NCBI GenBank assembly: GCA_018829985.1
Contig: JAHJSU010000023.1
Location: 1 to 33,676 of the forward strand
Direction: 5' to 3'
Origin: Elusimicrobiota bacterium
Lineage (GTDB): Bacteria; Elusimicrobiota; Elusimicrobia; Elusimicrobiales; UBA9959
DNA: 33,676 bases
The position numbers and the translations under genes were made by a program. Under the pieces are notes generated by a model, which was given only the letters and a program-made list of their open reading frames with translations, was not told where the DNA came from and searched no databases. How positions within the stretch are numbered: position 1 is the first letter of the stretch; each line of letters opens with the position of its first letter. Positions 16,245 to 23,746 of this stretch are shown here, one piece after another.

Positions 16245-17181
16245 TTTTCGGTTCGGCGCAGTTGGGCAGGCACTCTTCGGGACACTTCTTCTCGCAGGGC
16301 TCTATATGGATGGTGACCTTTGCGTCGGCAAATGCCCGCCCTATATCCGCTATGATGTAATCGGTCAGAGCGTGGGCGTCTACCACCGACATTCCTGAAT
16401 CCACCAGTATCTCGGACTCTATGAACCGGGTCGCTCCGGCTTTTCTTGTCTTTAAATTTTTAAAGCTTATCACGCCTTTCTGCGCGCTTATAAGCCCCTC
16501 TATCTTCGTGTTGTCCTCTTTCGGCAGCGAACCGTCAAGCAGGTCGCCCATGGACTGCGCCGTAAGGTTATACGCCGCTTTTATTATCAAAAGAGCCACC
16601 AGGATGGCTATGACCGGGTCTATCCAGTGGACATGGTGTCCCACCCAGACGAGCTCTATAAGCCAGATAAGGAACAGCCCGGCCATGACGCCCAGGGAAG
16701 TATAAACGTCGGTCCTCAAATGCCAGGCGTCGGCCTTTATGGCTATGGAATCGGTGGCGTTGCCCACTTTAAAAAGCATCTGCGAAACCACCATATTGAC
16801 AAAAGCGGAAAGCCCCATGACCAGGATGCCCCAGCCTATCAGTTCTATAGCCTGGGGGTGGATGAGCTTTTTAACCGCTTCGTAAATTATCCAGGCGGCC
16901 GCCAGGAAGATCAGGACCGCCTCTATGAACCCGGAGATGTTCTCGAACTTGCCGTGGCCGTAATGGTGGTCTTTGTCGGCCGGCTTGGCGGAGGAACGCA
17001 CCGCGACATACGCGATAAGCGCCGCGACAAGGTCTATGCCGGAATGTATGGCCTCCGAGAGCACCGACACGGAACCGATGACAAGCCCCGCTATCAGCTT
17101 GAATATCACCAGGACCGTGTTGGAAACCACGGAAAGCTTCACCACGTGCAGTTTAGCGGTATTGGCGTTTTTGACATTCAT
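16213..17181 (-). CDS. Cation diffusion facilitator, probable zinc exporter
   Basis: Inner-membrane metal/proton antiporter of 322 residues. Six hydrophobic segments and a cytoplasmic C-terminal domain. Metal site A is H46/D50 (HSGID) with H154/D158 (HLRTD); an HD-HD site usually favours Zn over Cd. The HHYGHGKFE motif after TM2 is intact. The C-terminal domain (~218-295) ends in IHIEPCEKKCPEECLPNC, with C296, C300, C304 and C308 evenly spaced, an unusual tail. The start lies 9 bases from a 44-base perfect palindrome, and no Shine-Dalgarno is visible in that gap. Together with the efflux operon at 1-5957 it shows metal stress handling, but they are not linked. Confidence 0.93.
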   Translation of the reverse strand: MNVKNANTAKLHVVKLSVVSNTVLVIFKLIAGLVIGSVSVLSEAIHSGIDLVAALIAYVAVRSSAKPADKDHHYGHGKFENISGFIEAVLIFLAAAWIIYEAVKKLIHPQAIELIGWGILVMGLSAFVNMVVSQMLFKVGNATDSIAIKADAWHLRTDVYTSLGVMAGLFLIWLIELVWVGHHVHWIDPVIAILVALLIIKAAYNLTAQSMGDLLDGSLPKEDNTKIEGLISAQKGVISFKNLKTRKAGATRFIESEILVDSGMSVVDAHALTDYIIADIGRAFADAKVTIHIEPCEKKCPEECLPNCAEPKTSVDRVGNDS

Positions 17182-17189
17182 ACGTTAGC

Positions 17190-17233
17190 CCGAAAAATTC
17201 GTCCCCCCAAGCTTGGGGGGACGAATTTTTCGG
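17190..17233. repeat. 44-base perfect palindrome in the leader of the CDF gene
   Basis: CCGAAAAATTCGTCCCCCCA at 17190-17209 leads into an AAGCTT centre and then its exact complement to 17233. On the minus strand it ends 8 bases before the CDF start codon. It shares the arm CCGAAAAATTCGTCC with the repeat at 14530. Confidence 0.95.
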
Positions 17234-17303
17234 ATCAGACGGCCAAACTCCCTCTTGCCCCAGGTAAAAATTTTTGCGGCAAAAATTTTTAAAAGTCAGT
17301 CTG

Positions 17304-17489
17304 CTATTCTAACTTAATGCAGGTCACCGGACAATTGGTGGCCGCCGTTGTGCAGGCCTCTTCTTTGCCGGCGGGAACGGAATCGCCTATCACCACGGCT
17401 TTTTCGTCTTTCTGTTCGAACACTTCAGGGCAGTCGCTGGCGCAAAGCCCGCAGCCTATGCACGCTTCGGCATCGATAACAGCTTTCAT
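17304..17489 (-). CDS. Single [4Fe-4S] ferredoxin
   Basis: Small electron carrier of 61 residues. Cluster ligands are C10, C13 and C16 (CIGCGLC) and C53 (NCP); C20 and C46 probably form the disulfide seen in one-cluster ferredoxins of the Thermotoga/Desulfovibrio type; C57 is extra. The start at 17489 is supported by GGAGG eight bases upstream; an in-frame upstream ATG (17525) would add 12 residues but has no such site. A TATAAT box lies about 45 bases upstream. Its partner enzyme is not apparent; the CDF gene downstream is 122 bases away across a palindrome. Confidence 0.92.
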   Translation of the reverse strand: MKAVIDAEACIGCGLCASDCPEVFEQKDEKAVVIGDSVPAGKEEACTTAATNCPVTCIKLE

Positions 17490-17533
17490 TTTTACCTCCG
17501 GTTCAGGAACCGCTAAATTTTTCACCTGTCTAA

Positions 17534-17539
17534 ATTATA
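17534..17539 (-). promoter_or_regulatory. Probable -10 box for the ferredoxin gene
   Basis: Perfect TATAAT on the minus strand, placed to give a leader of about 38 bases. The -35 region (17-18 bases further) does not match TTGACA well. Confidence 0.45.
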
Positions 17540-17548
17540 CCTAAAATT

Positions 17549-17776
17549 GTAACTGCTCAGCTTCCGTATACGGTTGATCTTGATTTTAACCGCAAAGAAC
17601 GCAAAGCAAACGCAAAGGACACAGAGTGAATCTGTTTGGAGAGATTACAGCGATAAATTGAAGAGATTACACTATAAGAGAGTTTACGTTAACGGCTTGC
17701 CCGCCAAACGGCGGGTCCGCCTCAGGCGGATAACCTTTGCGTTCTTAGCGTAAACCCTTTGCGTTCTTGGCGGTTT
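17549..17776. repeat. Spacer with CGCAAAG-word inverted repeat
   Basis: GTAACTGCTCAG at 17549-17560 matches the end motif of the elements at 12974 and 22818. From 17588 a left arm AACCGCAAAGAACGCAAAG (plus CAAACGCAAAGG) pairs with CCTTTGCGTTCTTAGCG and CCCTTTGCGTTCTTGGCGGTT on the right (to 17776). Between lie GAGATTACA words and CCCGCCAAACGGCGGG. I see no gene in 17490-17879. Confidence 0.7.
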
Positions 17777-17810
17777 CCTCCGAAGCAGTAAAGGTGAGAC
17801 TTAAAATTAA

Positions 17811-17877
17811 AGAGGTCAGAAATCAGAAGTAAGAGGCAGGAGGTAAGGAAGCATACTTCTATCACTGACCTCTGCCT
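17811..17877. repeat. Word-shuffled inverted repeat after the ABC ATPase gene
   Basis: Left words AGAGGTCAG (17811), AGAAGT (17825) and AGGCAG (17834); right side holds their complements ACTTCT (17855), CTGACCTCT (17865) and CTGCCT (17872), in an order that does not give one simple hairpin. It ends just before the ATPase stop codon. Confidence 0.65.
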
Positions 17878-17879
17878 GT

Positions 17880-18980
17880 TTAGTTATTGATCCGTTGCTG
17901 CGTTTTTTTGTCAAAGACATGCATATTCCGGTAATTGAACCTGACGGACACCTTGCTGCCCGGGCTTTGGTTGAAGAAGGCCTCCACGGTGGCCAGGACC
18001 CGGTTTTCGCCCGCTTTGATATAGAGGTTTTCCCTGTGGCCCAGCAATTCGCTGACTTCCAGGACGCCCTCTATCTTTTCGGAGCAGTTCTCCCTGGTCC
18101 CGGAACCGACCAGCACATCGTCGGGCCTGATTCCCAGCACCACCTCCCGCCCGGCGTTCCTGGCGCCGTCCGCCAGAAGGAACGGGGGAATGTACAGGGT
18201 AAGGGAGTCATTTTTTAAAAACAGCTTTTCGCCTTCCGCGGACAGCTTGCCGTGCAGAAAATTCATGGTTGGGCTGCCGATAAAGCCCGCGACGAAAAGA
18301 TTATCGGGCTTGCGGTAAACTTCTATGGGCGTCCCTGTCTGCTGGATGATCCCGTGGTTCATCACCACTATCCTGCCGGCGAGCGTCATGGCCTCCACCT
18401 GGTCATGGGTGACATAGATGATAGTGGCGTTCAGGCGCTGATAGAGCTTGGCTATCTCGACGCGCATCTCTTCCCTGAGCTTGGCGTCCAGATTCGAAAG
18501 CGGCTCGTCGAAAAGAAAAACCTTCGGCTTTCTGACTATCGCGCGGCCTATGGCTACGCGCTGGCGCTGACCGCCGGAAAGCTGCTTGGGCATCCGTTTG
18601 AGGAGTTTCGTCAGCTGCAGTATGGCCGCCGCCTCATGCACCCTGGCGGAGATCTCGCGCTTGTCCATCTTCATCAGGCGCAGCGCGAAGCTCATGTTCT
18701 CTTCCACGGTCATATGGGGGTAAAGGGCGTAATCCTGGAAAACCATGGCTATCTGGCGTTTGCTGGGGTGTATGTTGTTGACGAGGATATTATCTATGTG
18801 GATATCGCCGGCCGTTATTTCTTCAAGGCCGGCAAGCATCCGCAGCAGAGTCGTCTTGCCGCAGCCCGAAGGTCCGACTATCACCACGAATTCATGGTCT
18901 TTTATTTCCACGCTCACGCCGTTCAGAATCACGTTTTCGTTGAATTTTTTTGTGACCTTTAAAAATTTGACGTCAGCCAT
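17880..18980 (-). CDS. Sugar ABC transporter ATPase (MalK/UgpC/MsmX type)
   Basis: Cytoplasmic ATPase that powers the CUT1 importer encoded upstream; 366 residues, full length. Walker A GPSGCGKT at 36-43, Q-loop Q82, signature LSGGQ at 134-138, Walker B FLFDEP at 155-160 and switch His H192 are all intact. The C-terminal TOBE/regulatory region (~240-366, with LGIRPDDVL) marks the MalK/UgpC branch. Start supported by AAGGAG upstream. Last gene of the ABC operon, separated from the permease by a GC-rich hairpin (19001-19104), which may lower its level relative to the other subunits (inference). Such ATPases often serve several importers. Confidence 0.94.
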   Translation of the reverse strand: MADVKFLKVTKKFNENVILNGVSVEIKDHEFVVIVGPSGCGKTTLLRMLAGLEEITAGDIHIDNILVNNIHPSKRQIAMVFQDYALYPHMTVEENMSFALRLMKMDKREISARVHEAAAILQLTKLLKRMPKQLSGGQRQRVAIGRAIVRKPKVFLFDEPLSNLDAKLREEMRVEIAKLYQRLNATIIYVTHDQVEAMTLAGRIVVMNHGIIQQTGTPIEVYRKPDNLFVAGFIGSPTMNFLHGKLSAEGEKLFLKNDSLTLYIPPFLLADGARNAGREVVLGIRPDDVLVGSGTRENCSEKIEGVLEVSELLGHRENLYIKAGENRVLATVEAFFNQSPGSKVSVRFNYRNMHVFDKKTQQRINN

Positions 18981-19000
18981 AAAAGAACTCCTTTGTTATG

Positions 19001-19104
19001 CTGGGCGGCTTGACTGCCAGGCGGCTAGACGGCTTGGCAGCCATAAGGTCTGCAAACCTTAAAAAGCCGTCTAGCTGTCCAGCTGCCCAGCCGCCAAGCA
19101 GCCG
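19001..19104. repeat. GC-rich word hairpin between permease and ATPase genes
   Basis: Left arm CTGGGCGGCTTGACTGCC and GGCGGCTAGACGGCTTGGC; right arm GCCGTCTAGCTGTCCAGC and TGCCCAGCCGCCAAGC. GCTAGACGGC/GCCGTCTAGC pairs exactly. It uses the same words as the element at 12974-13184. Confidence 0.8.
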
Positions 19105-19112
19105 TTTTTGCA

Positions 19113-19967
19113 TTATCCTTTAACGCTGCCCAGCGTCAGCCCCGACAGCAGCCATTTGGACGAATATAAAAACACCATCAGCACCGGCACGGTCACCAGC
19201 ATGGAGCCGGCGGCGAACATGCCCCATTGCGTTATATACTGGCCCTGCAGCTCAAAAAGTCCCAGGGTCCAGGTGTACTGCTTGGCGCTGAAAAGCACCA
19301 CCCGGGCCACCAGATATTCGTTCCAGGCGGTGGTAAAATTGAACAGGAAAGCTATGCTCAGGGCCGGGGTGGAAAGCGGCAGGATGATGCGGTAGAACGC
19401 CCCTATCTGGCTGGTTCCGTCCACCAGCGCGGCCTCCTCGAGCGAGCGGGGGATGGTATCGTAATAGCCTTTGAGTATCCAGATGCTGAACGGCAAAGAA
19501 GACACCGAATACGCGATTATCATGCCGAGGTAGGTATTCATCAGGCCCAGCTTCATTATCATCAGGAAAAGGGGCAGTATCAGCATGCCGGCCGGTATCA
19601 TCTGCGTGGAGAGCAGGAGTATCATCCCGGACTTTTTGCCCGGGAACTTGAACCGCGAGAACGCGTAGGCGGCGGTGGAGGCCAGGCTTACCCCGATAAA
19701 GGACGTGACGACGGTTATTATAAGCGAATTCCAGAGCCAGCGCAGGAACATCGTGTCTTTTAACAGCCTCAGATACGCGGCGAAATCGGCCCCTGACGGG
19801 ATAAGCGACAGGTCGGTGGAGATCACCCTGTCACCCGGCCTGATAGAGATAGACAAGATGCGCAAAAGCGGATAAACGCAGACCACCACGACGGTGATAA
19901 TGACCGCGTGGATCAGCAGGTATTTCAAAAGTTTCTTTCTTCTGTAAACCGCGGCTTCTTTGTTCAT
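19113..19967 (-). CDS. Sugar ABC transporter permease (MalG-like)
   Basis: Inner-membrane subunit of the CUT1 importer, 284 residues with six hydrophobic segments. The EAA loop that contacts the ATPase is EEAALVDGTSQIGAFYRIIL (about 195-214), followed by PLSTPAL. The end (SKWLLSGLTLGSVKG) is the typical MalG-family C-terminus. The start lacks a clear Shine-Dalgarno. It is 57 bases downstream of the MalF-like gene; that gap holds a run of CACTA words (19988-20020: CACTAACCACTAGCCACTAT and onward) forming only one arm of a possible repeat. Confidence 0.93.
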   Translation of the reverse strand: MNKEAAVYRRKKLLKYLLIHAVIITVVVVCVYPLLRILSISIRPGDRVISTDLSLIPSGADFAAYLRLLKDTMFLRWLWNSLIITVVTSFIGVSLASTAAYAFSRFKFPGKKSGMILLLSTQMIPAGMLILPLFLMIMKLGLMNTYLGMIIAYSVSSLPFSIWILKGYYDTIPRSLEEAALVDGTSQIGAFYRIILPLSTPALSIAFLFNFTTAWNEYLVARVVLFSAKQYTWTLGLFELQGQYITQWGMFAAGSMLVTVPVLMVFLYSSKWLLSGLTLGSVKG

Positions 19968-20024
19968 AATTTATAAGTTTTTGCCATACACTAACCACTA
20001 GCCACTATTCACTATCCACTGCTG

Positions 20025-21221
20025 TTACCGTTCGTCCTTCGCCGCGTCGAAAGTCTTCAGATAGAACACCGAAATGAAGAATAAAATGGCGAATATCACT
20101 ATGGCGAAAGCCGCTGAATAACTGTACCGGTTATAGGTAAAAGCCGCTTTATACAAGGCCGAAACCAGAATATCCGCCCGCTCGGTGCCCCCGGACTGCC
20201 CGGTCACCAGGTAAATAACGTTGATGTTGTTGAATGTCCAGACCGTGCCCAGCGTCACCGCGGGCATCAGCACCGGCCTGATAAGCGGTACGGTTATATA
20301 GCGCAATTTCTGAAAATAAGAGGCGCCGTCTATATCGGCGGCATCGTAATAGGAGGAGGATATTGATTGCAGGCCGCCGAGTATTACCACCATCATGAAC
20401 GGTATGCCAAGCCAGATGTTTATCAGCGTGCAGGTAGCAAGCGGATGATCGCTCAGCCACTGAACGGGACCAAACCCCATCGCGGCCAGAGCGGGGAAAG
20501 CTACGGCGAGTTTACCCAGCATGATATTAACGAACCCGTACTGTGAGTGAAATTCTCCGCGCATGGCCAGCACGGCCACGACCTGCGGCATTGCCCATGG
20601 TATCACCAAAAGCGTCCGGTAAATACCCTTGAACCTTATATTATTGTTCAACAGCAGGGCCAGGGCGAAACCGCCGGTCACATGGAAGAACACGTTTATA
20701 AAGGTCCACCAGACCGTGCGCAAAAGAAGAGCCCAGAAAGACACTTCCGACAGGGGGGAGGTGGTGAAGACGTTTATATACTGCTGGATGCCGACGAAGG
20801 GCAGATGGCCGGTATTCTTCCAGGCCATAATGGTGGTCAGTTTCAGGTCGTGGAAGGAAAGATAGATCTGAAAAACGAATGGATAAACCAAAAGCAGCGC
20901 CAGGCCCACGAAGGCGGGGGCAAGCAGCATGTAAGGGAGGGAGAACCGGCCCTTTATAATATGTTTGAAAAACAGATTTATGATAACCTGCGTTATAAAG
21001 AACCAGGCCCAGAGCTCGCCGCTGCCGGCGCCCTGGACAAGGCCGACATAGCGGCACAGAAGAACCGCGGCAAGCGGGAAAAAAACCGCCGAAACGGCCA
21101 TAAACCATTTTCTGTCGTGTAATTTGAAGTGATAATAGAAATAGCCTTCTATGGCCGCTATGCCGGCGGCCACTATCAGGACGAACCACAGCACTTCGTA
21201 TATAGAATAAAGGATATCCAT
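20025..21221 (-). CDS. Sugar ABC transporter permease (MalF-like) with N-terminal extension
   Basis: Inner-membrane subunit of 398 residues, about 100 longer than most CUT1 permeases. The first ~90 residues hold three extra hydrophobic segments (YEVLWFVLIVAAGIAAIEGY; WFMAVSAVFFPLAAVLL; LWAWFFITQVIINLFF), recalling but not matching the extension of E. coli MalF. The core starts at RFSLPYMLLAPAFVGLALLL and includes the EAA loop YDAADIDGASYFQKLRYITV followed by PLIRPVLMP. It forms the channel with the MalG-like subunit. A 313-base spacer of repeats separates it from the binding-protein gene. Confidence 0.92.
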   Translation of the reverse strand: MDILYSIYEVLWFVLIVAAGIAAIEGYFYYHFKLHDRKWFMAVSAVFFPLAAVLLCRYVGLVQGAGSGELWAWFFITQVIINLFFKHIIKGRFSLPYMLLAPAFVGLALLLVYPFVFQIYLSFHDLKLTTIMAWKNTGHLPFVGIQQYINVFTTSPLSEVSFWALLLRTVWWTFINVFFHVTGGFALALLLNNNIRFKGIYRTLLVIPWAMPQVVAVLAMRGEFHSQYGFVNIMLGKLAVAFPALAAMGFGPVQWLSDHPLATCTLINIWLGIPFMMVVILGGLQSISSSYYDAADIDGASYFQKLRYITVPLIRPVLMPAVTLGTVWTFNNINVIYLVTGQSGGTERADILVSALYKAAFTYNRYSYSAAFAIVIFAILFFISVFYLKTFDAAKDER

Positions 21222-21237
21222 ATAAAAAAAGCAGATA

Positions 21238-21440
21238 GTTGCTCCTGAAAAAGTCGCAACTAATGATTACAGTGATAACAGAAACGATTACAGTAATGAG
21301 AAAGAGATGACGGTGATAGTAAGGAATATCAGATTACCGAATTATTGCCGTATCACTGTAATCGTGTTGGTTTATCACTGTAATCTCTTTATTTAAAATC
21401 ACCGTAATCATAGTTAGTCCTTAAGTTTTTCAGGACTAAC
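21238..21440. repeat. GATTACAGTGATA-word inverted repeat in the ABC operon
   Basis: Left: TCCTGAAAAAG...ATGATTACAGTGATAAC...CGATTACAG; right: ATCACTGTAATCG, ATCACTGTAATCTC, CCGTAATCAT, and GTTAGTCCT (21413-21421) with AGGACTAAC (21432-21440), the last pair forming a stem around a loop containing TTTTT. The outer parts also mirror each other (TCCTGAAAAA versus TTTTTCAGGA). It could attenuate transcription between the binding protein and the permeases. Confidence 0.75.
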
Positions 21441-21444
21441 TAGC

Positions 21445-21533
21445 TAGTAGTGTGTAGGTAGTAGATAGGGGAATGCGGAGTTGAGGTTCTTAAATATCTG
21501 TTCCCCACCTACTACCTACTATCTACAACCTAC
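21445..21533. repeat. GTAGGTAGTAG-word hairpin at the 3' end of the binding-protein gene
   Basis: Left arm TAGTAGTGTGTAGGTAGTAG...GGGG (21445-21471), right arm CCCCACCTACTACCTACTAT... (21503-21533). The arm ends two bases before the stop codon of the lipoprotein gene. Confidence 0.8.
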
Positions 21534-21534
21534 T

Positions 21535-22794
21535 TCAGCGATTCATCTCCGCGATCCTGGAGTCGGCGTTCTCCTGCATTTTGCGCGTGGCGTCCTCAAC
21601 GCTCAGTTTCCTTGACATGGCCAGGCCCAGGTAATTGCGGGCCGAATCCCAAACCGCGCGCATTTCGGTGGCCATGGACATGGGCCTGCCTTTGGAGATC
21701 TCATCCATGGACACCCTGGACACCTCCGTAGCCGTTATTTCCGGCGCTTTGGAGGCCTCGGTCAGAGCCGGCAGGCGCTGAAGCTCCTTGAACTGTCTTA
21801 TCTGGTTTTCCCGGTTGGTGTAAAATTCCATAAGCCGCTTTATCAGCTCAAGTTTCCCGGGTTTCACGCCGGAGCTGACCATGAAATACTTTCCGCTTAC
21901 CATGGGCGAGGGATAGAGGCCGGTCTTTGAGAGTTTTGGAATGAGGGCCAGACCGAAATTTGTTTTAAAATGCTGCTGATAGCCGGACAGCGCCCAATCT
22001 CCGTTTATTATAAAAGCGGTCTTGCCTTCCTTAAAAAGCGAGTCCATGCAGTTATAATCGCATTCCGGCGGCACGTATTTTTTGGCGTATTTAAGGTCCA
22101 GGTAGAAATTTATGGCCGAACGCATGGCCGGGGTATCCAGCGTGGGGGTCTTATTGTCAATGGGCCAGCCGCCGAAAGCGCCGAGCCAGGGCGCGAGCCA
22201 GAAGGGTTCGCCCAGGTCGAAGGCCATGCAGAAATCAAGTTTATACTTAGGCGCCTCCCTGGCGCAGAAATTAAAAAGTTCGTCGGTATCTTTCGGCGGG
22301 GATTTGACGAATTTTTTATTATAAAAAAACATCAGGTGGTTGCCGTTCGAGACCGGCACGCCCCAGACATGGCCGTCCAGGCTTATGGCCTGGACCACGG
22401 CCTTGTTGTACCTGGACATGTCCATTAACCCGTCCACGTGGCTGATGAAACCGGAAACGGCGTAAAGCCCGGCTGTGTCCGAAGGCCCCATCAGCAGGTC
22501 CGGCGGAACGCCGGCCAGCGACGCAGCCTGGAACTGAGAGCGCAGATCTTCGGTCTGGTAATGGGTCCGGGTTATTTCCAGGCCCGCGTTTTCCGGAAGT
22601 TTTTTGAAGGCGTCGAGAACGGAATCTATATAGGGGGCTACCTGGGCGTCTTCCTGCTCCCACAGGACTATGGAAGCGGCATCGGAAAGCGGCTTCGGCC
22701 GCGAGCAGGCGGACAGAAGCAAGAGGAGAGCGAATAGCGAATAGCGAATAGCGAATAGCGGTGGAAACTTTGGCCAAACCCTTGATTTTCCCAT
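21535..22794 (-). CDS. Sugar-binding lipoprotein of ABC importer (MalE-like)
   Basis: Solute-binding protein tethered to the membrane, 419 residues, first gene of the ABC operon. Signal peptide with lipobox LLSAC (C30). The body follows the family: SIVLWEQEDAQVAPYIDSVL, GVPPDLLMGPSDTAGLYA, GHVWGVPVSNGNHLMFFYN, FKEGKTAFIINGDWALSGY and a C-terminal lobe ending KMQENADSRIAEMNR. The substrate is probably an oligosaccharide; no glycosidase gene lies nearby to narrow it. The stretch PPLFAIRYSLFALL in the signal peptide is encoded by a 7-base tandem repeat (22730-22757), so copy-number slippage would shift the frame. Confidence 0.92.
   Translation of the reverse strand: MGKSRVWPKFPPLFAIRYSLFALLLLLSACSRPKPLSDAASIVLWEQEDAQVAPYIDSVLDAFKKLPENAGLEITRTHYQTEDLRSQFQAASLAGVPPDLLMGPSDTAGLYAVSGFISHVDGLMDMSRYNKAVVQAISLDGHVWGVPVSNGNHLMFFYNKKFVKSPPKDTDELFNFCAREAPKYKLDFCMAFDLGEPFWLAPWLGAFGGWPIDNKTPTLDTPAMRSAINFYLDLKYAKKYVPPECDYNCMDSLFKEGKTAFIINGDWALSGYQQHFKTNFGLALIPKLSKTGLYPSPMVSGKYFMVSSGVKPGKLELIKRLMEFYTNRENQIRQFKELQRLPALTEASKAPEITATEVSRVSMDEISKGRPMSMATEMRAVWDSARNYLGLAMSRKLSVEDATRKMQENADSRIAEMNR
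22730..22757 (-). repeat. Heptanucleotide tandem repeat inside the lipoprotein signal sequence
   Basis: Four perfect copies of GCGAATA (plus strand) plus a partial GCG. On the coding strand it is TATTCGC repeated. Seven is not a multiple of three, so three units encode seven residues (LFAIRYS) and loss or gain of one unit shifts the frame after about codon 13. Confidence 0.97.
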
Positions 22795-22817
22795 ACTCTT
22801 GGTTTTTGCCGTAATTC

Positions 22818-22955
22818 GTAACTGTTCAGGTTATCAGGTTCAAGGTTCAGGGTTTAAGGTTCAGGGTTCAGGGTTATTTTTTCATAATCTTTTTATGTTC
22901 CCTGATTTTCAACCGTTGAACCGCTGAACTGTGAACCTGGAACCTGGGCAGTTAC
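22818..22955. repeat. GGTTCAGG-word inverted repeat with GTAACTG ends
   Basis: Ends GTAACTGTTCAGG (22818-22830) and CCTGGGCAGTTAC (22943-22955), 11 of 13 complementary. Inside, GGTTCAAGGTTCAGGG words on the left and TTGAACCGCTGAACTGTGAA, GAACCTGG words on the right. It lies between the lipoprotein start and the stop codon of the small membrane protein. No target duplication is seen. Confidence 0.75.
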
Positions 22956-23192
22956 CTAATCTTTTGAAATGTTCGTTATCGCCGCGAGCAGCGCAACAAG
23001 GACGGAAAGCTTCAGCGCCGTCCACCAGGAGATCTTAGCGGCCACGTGTCCCGCGGCTACCGCTCCGGGCAATAATTCCGGGATAGTCCACATCCAGAAC
23101 CATTTTATAAGGAAAACACCCAGAACGAATATGCCCATTACCCAAACCACGATCGCGGGGATACCCAGCAGCAGCATCTTGCGCAATTTCAT
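22956..23192 (-). CDS. Small membrane protein of unknown function
   Basis: 78 residues with a positively charged start (MKLRKMLLLG), one long or two short hydrophobic stretches (IPAIVVWVMGIFVLGVFLIK), an aromatic segment WFWMWTIPELLPGAV and a second hydrophobic helix (TALKLSVLVALLAAI). I do not recognise it. An in-frame ATG at 23234 would add 14 residues, but that lies where transcription would start if the TATACT box at 23240-23245 is used, and its codons look like spacer. Divergent from the DUF2914 gene; its stop codon abuts the repeat at 22818-22955. Confidence 0.6.
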   Translation of the reverse strand: MKLRKMLLLGIPAIVVWVMGIFVLGVFLIKWFWMWTIPELLPGAVAAGHVAAKISWWTALKLSVLVALLAAITNISKD

Positions 23193-23239
23193 TACAAAAA
23201 TTCTAACAAATAAGACCGGCGCGAATAAAGGCATTTTTA

Positions 23240-23247
23240 AGTATAAT
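23240..23247. promoter_or_regulatory. Overlapping -10 boxes between divergent genes
   Basis: AGTATAAT contains TATAAT for the plus strand (23242-23247) and, read backwards, TATACT for the minus strand. Neither has a good -35 box. Suits divergent transcription of the small membrane protein and the DUF2914 gene. Confidence 0.35.
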
Positions 23248-23284
23248 AAGCATAGCGGGAAACGAGAAGGAGGGAAAGAACCAT

Positions 23285-23731
23285 ATGAAAAAATTGCTTA
23301 TTGCAGGGATACTGGCGGCGGTTTCGGGCTATGTTTATGCCCAGGCCCCGGCCGTCGAAACTAAAGCGGCCCCGGCTCCGGCCTCCGGCATAAAAGTGGA
23401 AAAAATAGTCACCGCAGCGTCGGTGGAGAACAAAGAGCCGGTCGACGAGACCTCGGCCTTTGACAAAGACACGGTAAAGGTCTATACCTGGACAAAAATC
23501 ACCGCCGCGGCCACTCCGGCAAAGATATGGCACGTTTACTATTTTAATGAAAAAAAAGCGGCCGAAGTGGAGCTTCAGATCGGCGGCAGCCCCTGGAGAG
23601 TCTGGAGCGCCAAGAACGTCCGCCCCGGCAATTGGAAAGTGGAAGTCACCGATGAGAACGGCGCGGTTCTGGCCGCGGCCGTATTCACCGTGACCGAAAA
23701 CCCAAAGGCCGAAGCGCCGACGACTCCGTAA
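23285..23731 (+). CDS. Secreted DUF2914-domain protein
   Basis: 148 residues. Signal peptide MKKLLIAGILAAVSGYVYAQ, an Ala/Pro-rich linker (~20-45), then a DUF2914 domain (~65-140): VKVYTWTKITAAATPAKIWH, VYYFNEKKAAEVELQIGG, WRVWSAKNVRPGNWKVEVTD. The domain is a small beta-sandwich found in periplasmic proteins of several phyla; its role is unknown. Start supported by AAGGAGGG eight or more bases upstream. Monocistronic: the next gene faces it. Confidence 0.85.
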   Translation: MKKLLIAGILAAVSGYVYAQAPAVETKAAPAPASGIKVEKIVTAASVENKEPVDETSAFDKDTVKVYTWTKITAAATPAKIWHVYYFNEKKAAEVELQIGGSPWRVWSAKNVRPGNWKVEVTDENGAVLAAAVFTVTENPKAEAPTTP

Positions 23732-23746
23732 TCCGGAAACCAAAAG

